From Niabella yanshanensis (GTDB taxonomy: Bacteria; Bacteroidota; Bacteroidia; Chitinophagales; Chitinophagaceae): a DNA stretch of 64,000 bases. Under the pieces are notes generated by a model that was not told where the DNA came from, did no database searches, and saw only the letters and a list, made by a program, of their open reading frames with translations. Both the position numbers and the translations under genes were made by a program. Below are positions 9,610 to 18,009 of the stretch, piece by piece (positions within the stretch are counted from its first letter, which is position 1; every line of letters begins with the position of its first letter). Location: assembly GCF_034424215.1 (NCBI RefSeq), contig NZ_CP139960.1, positions 682,001 through 746,000 of the forward strand, given 5' to 3'.

Positions 9610-10815
9610 ATGGAAAGAAGATCTTTTATAAAAAGTACCGGGCTATTAGCCGGTGGAACCTTAATGGGAGGTGTGGAATCCTTCGCCCAACATCAATCAA
9701 AGATTATAAAAATTGGCGTTGTCGGTTGCGGCGACAGGGGCAAGGGCATGATGCATGTGATACAGAACCTGAAAGATAGATTCAGGATTACGGCTATATG
9801 TGATGTACTCGACTTCAGGCTGGATGAGGCACGTAAAATAACAAAAGAAGCGCCTGTGGCAGCTTACAAAGACTATCACAAGCTAATGAATGATCAAAAT
9901 ATAGACGCTGTAGTGGTAGCAGTGCCGCTTAATATGCATTACCCGGTAGCAGAGGCGGTTTTGAAGGCCGACAAACATCTGTATCTCGAAAAAACAATGA
10001 CCTTTGATATCGCACAGGCTTTGAAACTTGTACAGCTTTCCAAAGAACGTCCGAAGCAGGTAGTACAAGTTGGCCACCAGTATCGTTATTCACCGCTTTA
10101 TTATAAAGTAAAGGATATGATAGCCAATGGTGTATTAGGCAAAGTGAACCAGATAGATTGTCGTTGGGACAGGAATGGTACCTGGCGCAGGCCTGTGCCA
10201 GATCCTTCGCTGGAGCGGCAGATTAACTGGAGAATGTATAAAGAATACTCGGGAGGATTAGTTGCTGAATTATTATCACACCAGATCGATTTTATTAACT
10301 GGGCTTTTGATACGCATCCCACCGAGTTCCATTCAACCGGCGGTATCGACATTTTTAAAGACGGTCGCGAAACCTATGACAATGTACAGGTCATGTTCCG
10401 TTATCCCGAAGCAGGCATTATCGGGAATTTTGGTTCTACCTGCGGCAACGCCTATGATGGTTATTTATTTAAAATAAAAGGAACAAAAGGTTCCATATCC
10501 TTGCTGACAGATAAAGGTGTCTTTTACCCCGAGAAAAATGCGGGACCTAAAAATGAGATTGTTGACGGGGTAACAGGCGCTTCAAAAATCACCTGGAATA
10601 AGGATGGTGGTGCACCTATTCTGCCAGAACCTACTAAAGATGGTACCTGGTATGCTTTAATAGATTTTCATAAAGCCGTAAAATCCGGAACTTTACCAGA
10701 TTCTAACGTTTTCACCGGAGCCAGAACCGCTATATGTGTGCACCTCGCCAACCAGGCCTTATATAATAAGGAAATTCAATACTGGAAGAAAGCATATTCA
10801 GAATTGGATGCCTAA
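9610..10815 (+). CDS. Tat-exported Gfo/Idh/MocA-family oxidoreductase
   Basis: A 401-residue protein beginning with a twin-arginine signal (MERRSFIKSTGLLAGG, predicted cleavage after FAQ). It is followed by a Rossmann fold (IGVVGCGDRGKGM) and the family's EKT variant of the EKP motif at about residue 139. The Gfo/Idh/MocA fold binds NAD(P). Exported Bacteroidota members are often sugar-processing enzymes, including GH109-like NAD-dependent glycosidases, but the reaction here cannot be fixed. Its position right after the SusCD locus suggests it processes material captured there. It has its own terminator. Confidence 0.85.
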   Translation: MERRSFIKSTGLLAGGTLMGGVESFAQHQSKIIKIGVVGCGDRGKGMMHVIQNLKDRFRITAICDVLDFRLDEARKITKEAPVAAYKDYHKLMNDQNIDAVVVAVPLNMHYPVAEAVLKADKHLYLEKTMTFDIAQALKLVQLSKERPKQVVQVGHQYRYSPLYYKVKDMIANGVLGKVNQIDCRWDRNGTWRRPVPDPSLERQINWRMYKEYSGGLVAELLSHQIDFINWAFDTHPTEFHSTGGIDIFKDGRETYDNVQVMFRYPEAGIIGNFGSTCGNAYDGYLFKIKGTKGSISLLTDKGVFYPEKNAGPKNEIVDGVTGASKITWNKDGGAPILPEPTKDGTWYALIDFHKAVKSGTLPDSNVFTGARTAICVHLANQALYNKEIQYWKKAYSELDA

Positions 10816-10838
10816 TGTCTTATTTAAAATTAATTTTG

Positions 10839-10868
10839 ATGCCCGGCAATGTTTCTGCCGGGCATTTG
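10839..10868 (+). terminator. rho-independent terminator
   Basis: A perfect 10-bp stem, ATGCCCGGCA (10839-10848) with TGCCGGGCAT (10856-10865), and a 7-base loop, 24 bases after the Gfo/Idh/MocA stop. The T tract is short (TTT). Confidence 0.7.
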
Positions 10869-10884
10869 GCATTAACGATTAAGA

Positions 10885-11412
10885 ATGGAACACATAAAAA
10901 CCTGTAGGGTAACAATAAGTGATATCCCTGCATTGATGGAAATAGGAAGAAAAACCTTTCAGGAAACTTTTGCTACGAGTAATACGCCGGAGGATATGGA
11001 AAAGTACCTGGCAGAGAGTTTCTCGGAAAACAAATTGAGCAAGGAACTCAATAATGAAAATTCGCTGTTTTATTTCGCACTATTGAATGACTGCGTAACC
11101 GGGTACCTTAAAGTTAACCGGGGTATATCTCAGACAGAACTGCAGGATGAATGCAGTTTGGAAATTGAAAGAATTTATGTGTTACAGGAGTTTCAGGGTA
11201 AAAAAATAGGACAGGCATTGTATGAAAAAGCGATAGAATTGGCTGTTCAATACAAGGCAGAATATGTGTGGCTGGGCGTTTGGGAAGAAAACAAAAGGGC
11301 GCTAAGCTTTTATCAGAAGAATGGCTTTGTAGCTTTTAACCAGCATATTTTTAAACTTGGCAATGATGAGCAGACGGATATCATGATGAAAAAGATCCTG
11401 ACTACAGAATAA
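10885..11412 (+). CDS. GNAT-family N-acetyltransferase
   Basis: A 175-residue cytoplasmic acetyltransferase. The acetyl-CoA-binding motif A is visible as IERIYVLQEFQGKKIGQALYE (Q/R-x-x-G-x-G/A), with the later WLGVWEENKRALSFYQKNGF typical of PaiA/RimI-like GNATs. The substrate is unknown; PaiA-type members acetylate polyamines. The next gene is PaiB-like, 32 bases downstream, and the paiA-paiB pairing is known from Bacillus, which makes a PaiA-like role plausible. Confidence 0.85.
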   Translation: MEHIKTCRVTISDIPALMEIGRKTFQETFATSNTPEDMEKYLAESFSENKLSKELNNENSLFYFALLNDCVTGYLKVNRGISQTELQDECSLEIERIYVLQEFQGKKIGQALYEKAIELAVQYKAEYVWLGVWEENKRALSFYQKNGFVAFNQHIFKLGNDEQTDIMMKKILTTE

Positions 11413-11444
11413 TTTTCCATTGCATCACTTTAAAGCAGATAGTT

Positions 11445-12056
11445 ATGTATACGCCCAACCATTATAAGTTTAGCAATAACCAGGAGATGATTGCTTTTAT
11501 GAAACGTTACTCTTTCGCAACTATTGTTACCAATATTGATCAAAAACCGGTAGCTACACAGCTACCTTTTGTCATAAAGGATAACGGAGACCGGCTATCA
11601 TTGAGTTCACATTTTGCCCGGGCAAACGAGCAGGCTTTATATATTGATAAACAGCAGTCCTTAATTATCTTTTCTGAACCCCACGCCTATATTTCTCCGG
11701 CTCATTATGATAAAAAAGATAGTGTTCCTACCTGGGATTATATGGCGGTACATGCTTACGGGATAGCTACCACAATTGAAGATGAAGCCGGTAAATTGAA
11801 GCTATTGGAGCAGATGATAGGATTTTATGAGCCCGCTTACCAGGGGCAATGGAACGAATTACCAGATAAATTTAAAAATGGAATGCTAAAAGGAATCGTT
11901 GCTTTTGAATTGGAAGTAACAGAACTGCAGGGTCAGAAAAAGCTGAGCCAGAATAAAACTGCAGCTGAAAGACAAAGAATCATTGAGCAATTGCAGCACA
12001 GCGATTCTGGTGTAGCAAGAGATATTGCGGCCTATATAAGAGAAGTAGATTCCTAA
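11445..12056 (+). CDS. PaiB-like FMN-binding negative transcriptional regulator
   Basis: A 203-residue protein of the PaiB/FMN-binding split-barrel family, starting with the typical MYTPNHYKFSN and containing ATQLPFVI, SHFARANEQ, PHAYISPAHY and VPTWDYMAVHAYG. Family members are flavin-reductase-like split barrels first described as repressors of sporulation and protease genes in Bacillus. It follows a GNAT gene by 32 bases and is probably co-transcribed with it. Confidence 0.88.
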   Translation: MYTPNHYKFSNNQEMIAFMKRYSFATIVTNIDQKPVATQLPFVIKDNGDRLSLSSHFARANEQALYIDKQQSLIIFSEPHAYISPAHYDKKDSVPTWDYMAVHAYGIATTIEDEAGKLKLLEQMIGFYEPAYQGQWNELPDKFKNGMLKGIVAFELEVTELQGQKKLSQNKTAAERQRIIEQLQHSDSGVARDIAAYIREVDS

Positions 12057-12268
12057 TAAAGTGTATGGGTTTTGAACAGCTTAATGCGGACTCATGCCAC
12101 AGATAACACAAATATTGCAGGAGATACTTTACTTCCCCCGTCCTGGCGCCTTTACGGTCAAGCAAGCTATCGCCGCGCTCCATATAAGCGATAAGTATAT
12201 CAGGAATAAGAAGGGTGGGGATACTAAAAAGCCGCTTTGTCAGGCGGCCTTCCAGTTTGATAGAAAAG

Positions 12269-13327
12269 TTATTGATCTTGCTGCACTTTCACAACTTTAG
12301 AGTACGATTTGGTGCCATCCTTATCAACCTGCGCAATACGAACATAATAAGGTTGATGGTCGTCGATAGCATCTCCCGATTTCGTACACCCATGTAATAC
12401 GAATGCAGTAAAACCTACCGCGGCTAATCCCAATACCCAGGTCTTCTTACGAGACAGGTTAGAAAAAGGCATTAGTATTAAGCCTACGAGCGAAAAGCCA
12501 GCGAGAGGTAAAGCAGAATTGGAAGTCCACTGGTAACTCAAAACAATATCGCTGTTACCGTTGGCAGCTTGGGAGGCTATGATTCCAATTTTAGTAAATT
12601 GTTGTCCGTCGGTCGAAGCTTCTATTTCGAAATGGTCGTTAGAATTTTCTTTCTCCGTGGTCCAGCTTATACTTAACCGGTTATTTTTAGAGGATGCATT
12701 TACAGACCCGAATGTTACCGGTAACACAGCAGCCTCTTTCACCCAGTTAAACGCATCAACAGCCATATAGCGATAAGCTCCTCCAACCGTAAGCTGCAAT
12801 TCATCGATAACGATGCCTGCATAATTTTGGCCATTCAGATTCGTAAGATCTATCAGGGTATAGCCATTTGTAGTGTCCGTTGAAGTGACAAACCCTGTAG
12901 TTTTGGTTTGCGTAAAACTATTAACACCTCTCGACTTCCCCGTTACAGTAAGGGTTCCTACTACGTTCTGAACAGCTGCATCAGCTGTGGCTAAGTATAC
13001 CCAAAAGCGGTTTACTTTAAATAAATTCGAAGTTGTTTTAATGCTTAACGACGAATTGAGTACCGCATTAGGATCAAAAAGGCTGAGGGAGCCTGAATTA
13101 TCAATGTAAGCATTATCATTTGCAGTGCCGTTCCAACCTGTATTGGGATAGCTTGTCTGGATAAAGAACCGGCCGGTATTAGAAACAATACTAAATATAA
13201 CTCCATTATCAACAAATGTGGTGTTCTCATCAGTTTCCGACTCAAAATGTTCGGTAGTACTGGTTTGGGCAAATGAAAACGTAGCAACCAGCAAGCTGCC
13301 AATAGCTAATAGGAAATACTTTTTCAT
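12269..13327 (-). CDS. secreted protein with an FN3-like domain split by a membrane hairpin and internal lipobox
   Basis: A 352-residue protein with a Sec signal (MKKYFLLAIGSLLVATFSFAQ). Residues ~22-195 look like an extracellular beta-sandwich. From about 205 an FN3-like strand pattern begins (LSISWTTEKENSNDHFEIEA). It is interrupted at ~269-324 by two hydrophobic segments (about 272-288 and 297-313) separated by SRKK, and resumes with YYVRIAQVDKDGTKSYSKV at the C terminus. The second segment reads like a lipoprotein signal: basic RKK, hydrophobic core, then LHGC with Cys about 314. I do not recognise a described family. It is convergent with the PaiB-like gene. Confidence 0.75.
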   Translation of the reverse strand: MKKYFLLAIGSLLVATFSFAQTSTTEHFESETDENTTFVDNGVIFSIVSNTGRFFIQTSYPNTGWNGTANDNAYIDNSGSLSLFDPNAVLNSSLSIKTTSNLFKVNRFWVYLATADAAVQNVVGTLTVTGKSRGVNSFTQTKTTGFVTSTDTTNGYTLIDLTNLNGQNYAGIVIDELQLTVGGAYRYMAVDAFNWVKEAAVLPVTFGSVNASSKNNRLSISWTTEKENSNDHFEIEASTDGQQFTKIGIIASQAANGNSDIVLSYQWTSNSALPLAGFSLVGLILMPFSNLSRKKTWVLGLAAVGFTAFVLHGCTKSGDAIDDHQPYYVRIAQVDKDGTKSYSKVVKVQQDQ

Positions 13328-13504
13328 GGTGATGATTTAAAGGTGAGTCGCTGCAACAGAGGGGATGGCCAGTCTCTCTCATAAACAGCCGGCCAAAGTT
13401 ATAAGAAAAATATTTATATCACCAAATGGTGAGTTAATATTTTGTAGTATAATATATGAAATGCAGGTTAGCAACAGATTAAGAGACATGAAGGTGCATC
13501 ATAA

Positions 13505-13530
13505 ATAAAAAACTCACTAGGATGTGAGTT
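13505..13530 (-). terminator. terminator of the VOC-family gene
   Basis: A 7-bp stem, AACTCAC (13511-13517) with GTGAGTT (13524-13530). On the minus strand it is followed by a run of T (the A tract at 13505-13512 on the plus strand). It lies 40 bases past the stop of the minus-strand VOC gene. Confidence 0.65.
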
Positions 13531-13569
13531 AATCGAATTTATATATGAGGGAAATATATTTGATAAGAT

Positions 13570-14496
13570 TTACCCTTCAGCTGCTGCTTTTATCGCAGCA
13601 ATATCAATCTTTTTCATTGAAAGGAAGGACCTGGTAATACGGTCCAATTGTTCGGGGCTACCATTTCTCATCAGGTTTTCCATTTCTGCAGAAGTGATCT
13701 GCCAACTAAAGCCGAATTTGTCTTTTAACCAGCCGCACTGCTCCGATTCGGGAATGGCAGATAATTGGTTCCAGTAATAGTCGATCTCTGCCTGGTCTTC
13801 ACAGGTTACCATCATTGAAACTGATTCATTAAATTCAAAACCGTGCTGATGAGCGCTATCCATAGCTGCCATCCAAGTGTCCTCCAGTTTAAAATCAGCA
13901 AACATAACCGTTCCGGCTTTATCCGGGTCCATTCCCTCGCTATAGTGGACGAGCATACCTTGTTCCGAGTTTTTAAATATAGAGCAGTAAAAATGAATGG
14001 CTTCCTCAGCTCTCCCTAAGGTCTTCCCGGTGAATATTAATGAAGGTACGATGGATGGCCGGGTAGCGCCGGATGGATCAGTGAGCATCAACTGCCAGCT
14101 AAGCCCATACTTATCCTGTACCCAACCATACTGCCGACTGAAGGAATATTCTCCTATTGGCATTAACGCTTTGCCTCCATCCATTAATTGTTGCCATGCT
14201 TTTTCCAAGCTTTCACGTGCGGCGCTCTCCTGTTCTTCCGGAGTCCCGTCAAAAGATAAGGGATCATAATTGATGATAAAAGACATAGACGGGTTAAACC
14301 TGAAAAGAGGTCCCGCATTGATGGCTATAAATGCTTGGTTCCAAAGCGTGAAGTGAACGATATCGCAATCACCAGAGGGTGTACCCCGAATCACAGATGC
14401 GTGAGTGATCTGCGATTGCGGAAAAACAGAAGTATAAAGATCGGCAGCTTCAAGAGCCTGCTTATCGAACCAAAGGTGTGGAATAATCTTCTGCAT
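13570..14496 (-). CDS. tandem VOC (PhnB-like) protein
   Basis: A 308-residue cytoplasmic protein of two PhnB/3-demethylubiquinone-methyltransferase-like VOC modules. The first begins MQKIIPHLWFDKQALEAADLY; the second begins near residue 155 (IVPSLIFTGKTLGRAEEAIHFY). Each ends in the family's CGWLKDKFGFSWQ or YGWVQDKYGLSWQ signature. Despite the old name these proteins are not methyltransferases; the function is unknown. I chose the ATG at MQKII because the nine residues before it do not belong to the fold. Confidence 0.85.
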   Translation of the reverse strand: MQKIIPHLWFDKQALEAADLYTSVFPQSQITHASVIRGTPSGDCDIVHFTLWNQAFIAINAGPLFRFNPSMSFIINYDPLSFDGTPEEQESAARESLEKAWQQLMDGGKALMPIGEYSFSRQYGWVQDKYGLSWQLMLTDPSGATRPSIVPSLIFTGKTLGRAEEAIHFYCSIFKNSEQGMLVHYSEGMDPDKAGTVMFADFKLEDTWMAAMDSAHQHGFEFNESVSMMVTCEDQAEIDYYWNQLSAIPESEQCGWLKDKFGFSWQITSAEMENLMRNGSPEQLDRITRSFLSMKKIDIAAIKAAAEG

Positions 14497-14716
14497 GGCT
14501 GGACTTTTAAATAAGAAGTTCAATAGTTATGCCATTAAAATTTTGAATTAATGATGTTCCGTGTCAGAAGAATATATGAGCTAATGATCTCACTTACTTT
14601 ATACAGAACTTTGCTGTAGAATAAATTACATGTTGTTTAATTTAATATAGGCACTATAAAACACAAATTTTCAATATGTATACCAATTTATATTAAATTA
14701 AAATATAGGTAATAAT

Positions 14717-15451
14717 TCAGGAAGATAAAATATTATTTAGTTCCAACGCATTATGAGCGGCGTACCCTTGCTCATCATTGTCGAAATATAAATAAACGTC
14801 CTTGCCTTCTTCTGACCATTTCCTGCATCGTTTAGCCCAGGTATTCAGTTGCCTTTTAGAATAGCTTCCCTGGTATTTATTAGCACTTGGACCATGTAGG
14901 CGTACATATATAAAATCAGCTGTGGACACCAAGGGTGATTGATGCCCGGCAAGTTCATAAATACAGAATGCACTATTGCTTTTGGTCATTTCTTCGTAAA
15001 CTTCATCATTGTACCAGCTGGGTTCCCTAAATTCAAACACACACCGATGTTTCTTTGGTAAAGCAGCCAGAAAAGCTCTGAAGCGCTTTATGTTCAGCCG
15101 CCAGTTTGGAGGCAACTGAAATAGCAACGGACCTTCTTTATCCTTCAAATAGGCTACTCTTGATAAAAAAAGATCGATACTGTTAGGTTCAACTTTAAGC
15201 TTTTTCAGATGGGTGATATACCGGCTTACTTTTACGGCATAGGTGAAGGATGCCGGAGACTTTGAATTCCAATTTTTAAATGTGGCAGCGGCAGGCAAAT
15301 GATAAAAAGAGTTATTAATCTCAACTGTATTAAAGCGCTGAGTATAATAATCGAACTCATCTTTATCCTTTAGACCCTCCGGATAAAAAGTGCCTTTCCA
15401 ATGTTTATACTTCCAACCTGAAGTGCCAATATAGCATTTCCCTTTACTCAT
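14717..15451 (-). CDS. DUF72 (YecE-like) protein
   Basis: A 244-residue TIM-barrel-like protein of the DUF72/YecE family. Visible signatures are CYIGTSGWKYKHWKGTFYPEGL, FNTVEINNSFYHLP, GPLLFQLPPNW, VFEFREPSW, YVRLHG and YLYFDNDEQGYAAHNA. The function is unknown, though fold and conserved acidic residues suggest an enzyme. It is monocistronic, with 220 bases of upstream and AT-rich spacer around it. Confidence 0.92.
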   Translation of the reverse strand: MSKGKCYIGTSGWKYKHWKGTFYPEGLKDKDEFDYYTQRFNTVEINNSFYHLPAAATFKNWNSKSPASFTYAVKVSRYITHLKKLKVEPNSIDLFLSRVAYLKDKEGPLLFQLPPNWRLNIKRFRAFLAALPKKHRCVFEFREPSWYNDEVYEEMTKSNSAFCIYELAGHQSPLVSTADFIYVRLHGPSANKYQGSYSKRQLNTWAKRCRKWSEEGKDVYLYFDNDEQGYAAHNALELNNILSS

Positions 15452-15615
15452 ATTTCTAATCTTGCCTATAACCTGTTTAAATGTATCTTAATTACTCGAA
15501 CTGTAGAAAAATGATGCCATCTTAACTACAGAAGCAAAACGATAACAGAAGGGAAATTCCTTCCCCAATAAGTACAAAAATTGCAATAGCGCGATGGCCA
15601 ATGAACAAGTAACCT

Positions 15616-15987
15616 TTATAAATAGTCTTTACCCCTGACAACCAGCAACAGATCCTTTTCTATTATAAGGTAACCATAATCGTAACAGAAATAGTAAACC
15701 TGCCCCTTTGAGGTGGTGTATTGATGGGTCATCCACCGGAATTTAAAACCCAGATCAATTAGGTTGGATCTGAGGGTTTTAATCGTTTCCTGTTCCTTCG
15801 GCAGAAGTGATGCCAGTACCTGCCTGTTCTTTTTTAAATCGTTGTTGATATTACGAATGATTCCGCCGTTTACTCCATGTGCATGGTTGTTAAATGAATT
15901 TCGGCAGTAATCGTCGCAAAACTTCTTGTCACTTCGTCCTTTTACCTGCTTGCCACAGGCCAGGCAATTCTTAGGTTGCGTTTCCAT
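15616..15987 (-). CDS. small zinc-ribbon protein
   Basis: A 123-residue cytoplasmic protein. The N-terminal zinc-ribbon-like motif is CLACGKQVKGRSDKKFCDDYC (C-x2-C and C-x3-C pairs), followed by a helix (IIRNINNDLKKNRQVLASLL) and a small beta-rich tail. It resembles DUF2116-type zinc ribbons. The function is unknown; nucleic-acid binding is a guess. I prefer the ATG at METQPKNC over one three codons upstream. Confidence 0.65.
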   Translation of the reverse strand: METQPKNCLACGKQVKGRSDKKFCDDYCRNSFNNHAHGVNGGIIRNINNDLKKNRQVLASLLPKEQETIKTLRSNLIDLGFKFRWMTHQYTTSKGQVYYFCYDYGYLIIEKDLLLVVRGKDYL

Positions 15988-15996
15988 AATCAGCAT

Positions 15997-16312
15997 TTTG
16001 AGATAATTCTTAGGTTATAGGCGGGGTCTGATGCAAGCTATCAGATAGCCGGATCGCCGACCCCGGGAAAATATACCCGGAAGTTACGAAAATGATTACG
16101 TATTAAAAAAATACATCTATTGATTTTCAAGTCATTGATACGCAACAGCCATTTCAAACGTTTATAAGCGTTTATTGTCGTAAGTAAATGTTTAAAATAC
16201 GACTAGGAGCTTTCAAAGATCGCATCTTTGTGTTGTCAATCAGCGGCGCCACTGAGAGATTGAAATAAAAAATTTTTAACCGTCCGTTTTAGCGGATACA
16301 AAACTTAAAGTT
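15997..16312. other. divergent promoter region upstream of ssb
   Basis: This 316-base gap separates a minus-strand zinc-ribbon gene from ssb. It holds a GGGGTC...GACCCC inverted repeat around 16025-16067 and a short perfect palindrome, CAAAGAT-CGC-ATCTTTG (16214-16230). The ATCTTTG arm overlaps a possible -7 box. A G/C-containing AT-rich leader precedes ssb. No gene is seen. Confidence 0.4.
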
Positions 16313-16657
16313 ATGTACGCATTAAAAAACAAAGTTCAGTTAATTGGAAATTTGGGAGCAGCCCCGGAAGTTAAAACAATGGAAAGCGGCAAAAAAATGG
16401 TTCGCTTTAGTGTTGCCACCAGCGAAACCTATAAAAACAGCAAGGGCAAGCGGGTAAAAGAAACCCAATGGCATAATGTTGTGGCCTGGGGCCAGGTAGC
16501 CGAAATAGCCAATAAATATCTGGCCAAAGGAAAAGAAGTAGCTATTGAAGGAAAACTGATCAGTCGAAATTATACAGATAAGGCTGGCGTTAAAAAATAC
16601 ATTACTGAAGTACATGCCAACGAATTGTTAATGCTTGGAAGCAAAGCCGCGGAATAG
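16313..16657 (+). CDS. ssb: single-stranded DNA-binding protein
   Basis: A 114-residue OB-fold SSB (KNKVQLIGNLGAAPEVKTME, VRFSVATSETYKN, ETQWHNVVAWGQVAEIANKYLAKG, VAIEGKLISR). It binds ssDNA, normally as a tetramer, during replication and repair. It lacks the glycine-rich linker and acidic DDDIPF-type tail used for partner recruitment. It may therefore be a secondary SSB rather than the main replicative one. Monocistronic, with a terminator about 100 bases downstream. Confidence 0.92.
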   Translation: MYALKNKVQLIGNLGAAPEVKTMESGKKMVRFSVATSETYKNSKGKRVKETQWHNVVAWGQVAEIANKYLAKGKEVAIEGKLISRNYTDKAGVKKYITEVHANELLMLGSKAAE

Positions 16658-16760
16658 TTGCGGGGCGTTCTGGTAAATTGATGAACAATAGTCTTAGAGC
16701 TAAATAGAAATGTTTCGATCGTAAAATGTTGGTAGAGGGAGCTAACCTATGACGACCACC

Positions 16761-16795
16761 AATGCAGCCCCGGCAATTTGCCGGGCTGCATTTTT
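16761..16795 (+). terminator. rho-independent terminator after ssb
   Basis: GCAGCCC(C)GGC pairs with GCCGGGCTGC around a 5-base loop, with one bulged C, followed by a T run at 16791-16795. Confidence 0.8.
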
Positions 16796-16911
16796 AGCAG
16801 GAATATTAAAGTAAGTTTTATCTTACCCAAAAAAGGGAAACCTGGGTTAACAGATATCCCTACACAGAAGACAGACTTTAATAAGCAGTACTAAGTTGTT
16901 ATTATTTGTGC

Positions 16912-17894
16912 TCAACGACTCATGCTACTGTTATATGATCGTATGATACTTTTATAGTAGTAGTTATTACGCCCAGGCATTTCAGCCTGGTCTTTACGCG
17001 AATAGTACCATTTAAAATTTCCCTGGTATACCTGATACAGCCATTCGCGTTGGAGTAAAAGATTTATAATTAAAACTACCTATATTGCTGTTGGCAGGGG
17101 CATTTCCTACCATATTTAATAAGAGCATCCTACAATAACTCCCAATGCTTTCGTAATTGCTCCCTTATTCTTTTCAATTACTTCAAAGCTGCTGATATGA
17201 TAGGAAAAATCTTCTATTGCAATTAAGTCATCTTGCATATTGACATATTGCTTTTTGTCGGGCGATTTATCAACAGAAAATGGGAAATCAGCTTTTAAAC
17301 GGTTTTAGTGCGGGTTCCGATTGCCTTTCTTATTTCATAATATTTTCCCATATCAGCCTCTATCACCTGAGCTTTCTTTTTGCCCTCACCTTTGCTATAA
17401 TTGGACACCCCATTATTTCCCACCGCCGCCACAACGTCATTCCAGTGTTTGGTTAAAATAATAAAAGCATCCCGTAGTACCCGGTAATTGGCAGTGTAAA
17501 ACCGTATGTCCTCAGCGACCATAAATGAAGGCGGCTTTGCGTCCAGGCAGGTTTGCCCGGCTTTTTCATCAGCATAGTTGAAAGATAGCCTGCCGGGAAC
17601 ATAATAATCCAGCTTATTACCCAAAACGTCCCCATAGTCCTTTTTATATAAAAGGCAACATCTGGTTAATTTGATTCCTCTTGTCGGTAATAGCTGTACT
17701 CTGTCCGTTCATACAGTCGACAGTCGAATTTGACACCACCTTACCATAGCTACTTGCGTTAACCCCGCCGCTGCCCGTGGCGGGGTTGGAGCTGATACCG
17801 CAGATTTATAGTGGATTTTGAGGCAGATTTTTACCTGTGCTGCCATGTCGAACGACAGCAGGCTTAAAGCAGATATAGTCAACATTCCCTTCAT
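16912..17894 (-). pseudogene. decayed secreted-protein gene (multiple frameshifts)
   Basis: Reading the minus strand from ATG 17894-17892 gives a signal peptide (MKGMLTISALSLLSFDMAAQ). The coding sense then passes through several frames: ICGISSNPATGSGGVNASSY in a second frame, back to the first (YYVPGRLSFNYADEKAGQTC through GTRTKTV, stop at 17295), then a third (SVDKSPDKKQYVNMQDDLIA through VGCSY, stop at 17116). Further pieces are NMVGNAPANSNIGSFNYKSF and QREWLYQVYQGNFKWYYSRK, ending at a TGA at 16912. At least four indels over ~980 bases explain this. The ancestral product would be a secreted protein of about 325 residues, family unknown. It lies just downstream of the LytTR/LytS pair on the same strand. 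Confidence 0.6.
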
Positions 17895-18009
17895 CTCTCT
17901 TAAGATTTCCCCAAAACTAACAGTCTGAAAGAAACAGGTAAACGCCAATCGATATTTACAGCTAACCGCTTAATATTTGTTATTCCTAAAAAATATTTCC
18001 CCAACAATG

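Noticed and set aside
12094-12300. 68-codon plus-strand frame between convergent genes
   Set aside because: Overlaps the end of the split-FN3 gene on the other strand and shows no conserved pattern.
17295-17624. 109-codon frame as an independent gene
   Set aside because: It starts at TTG with no signal, and coding sense continues in other frames on both sides, so it is better read as part of a decayed gene.
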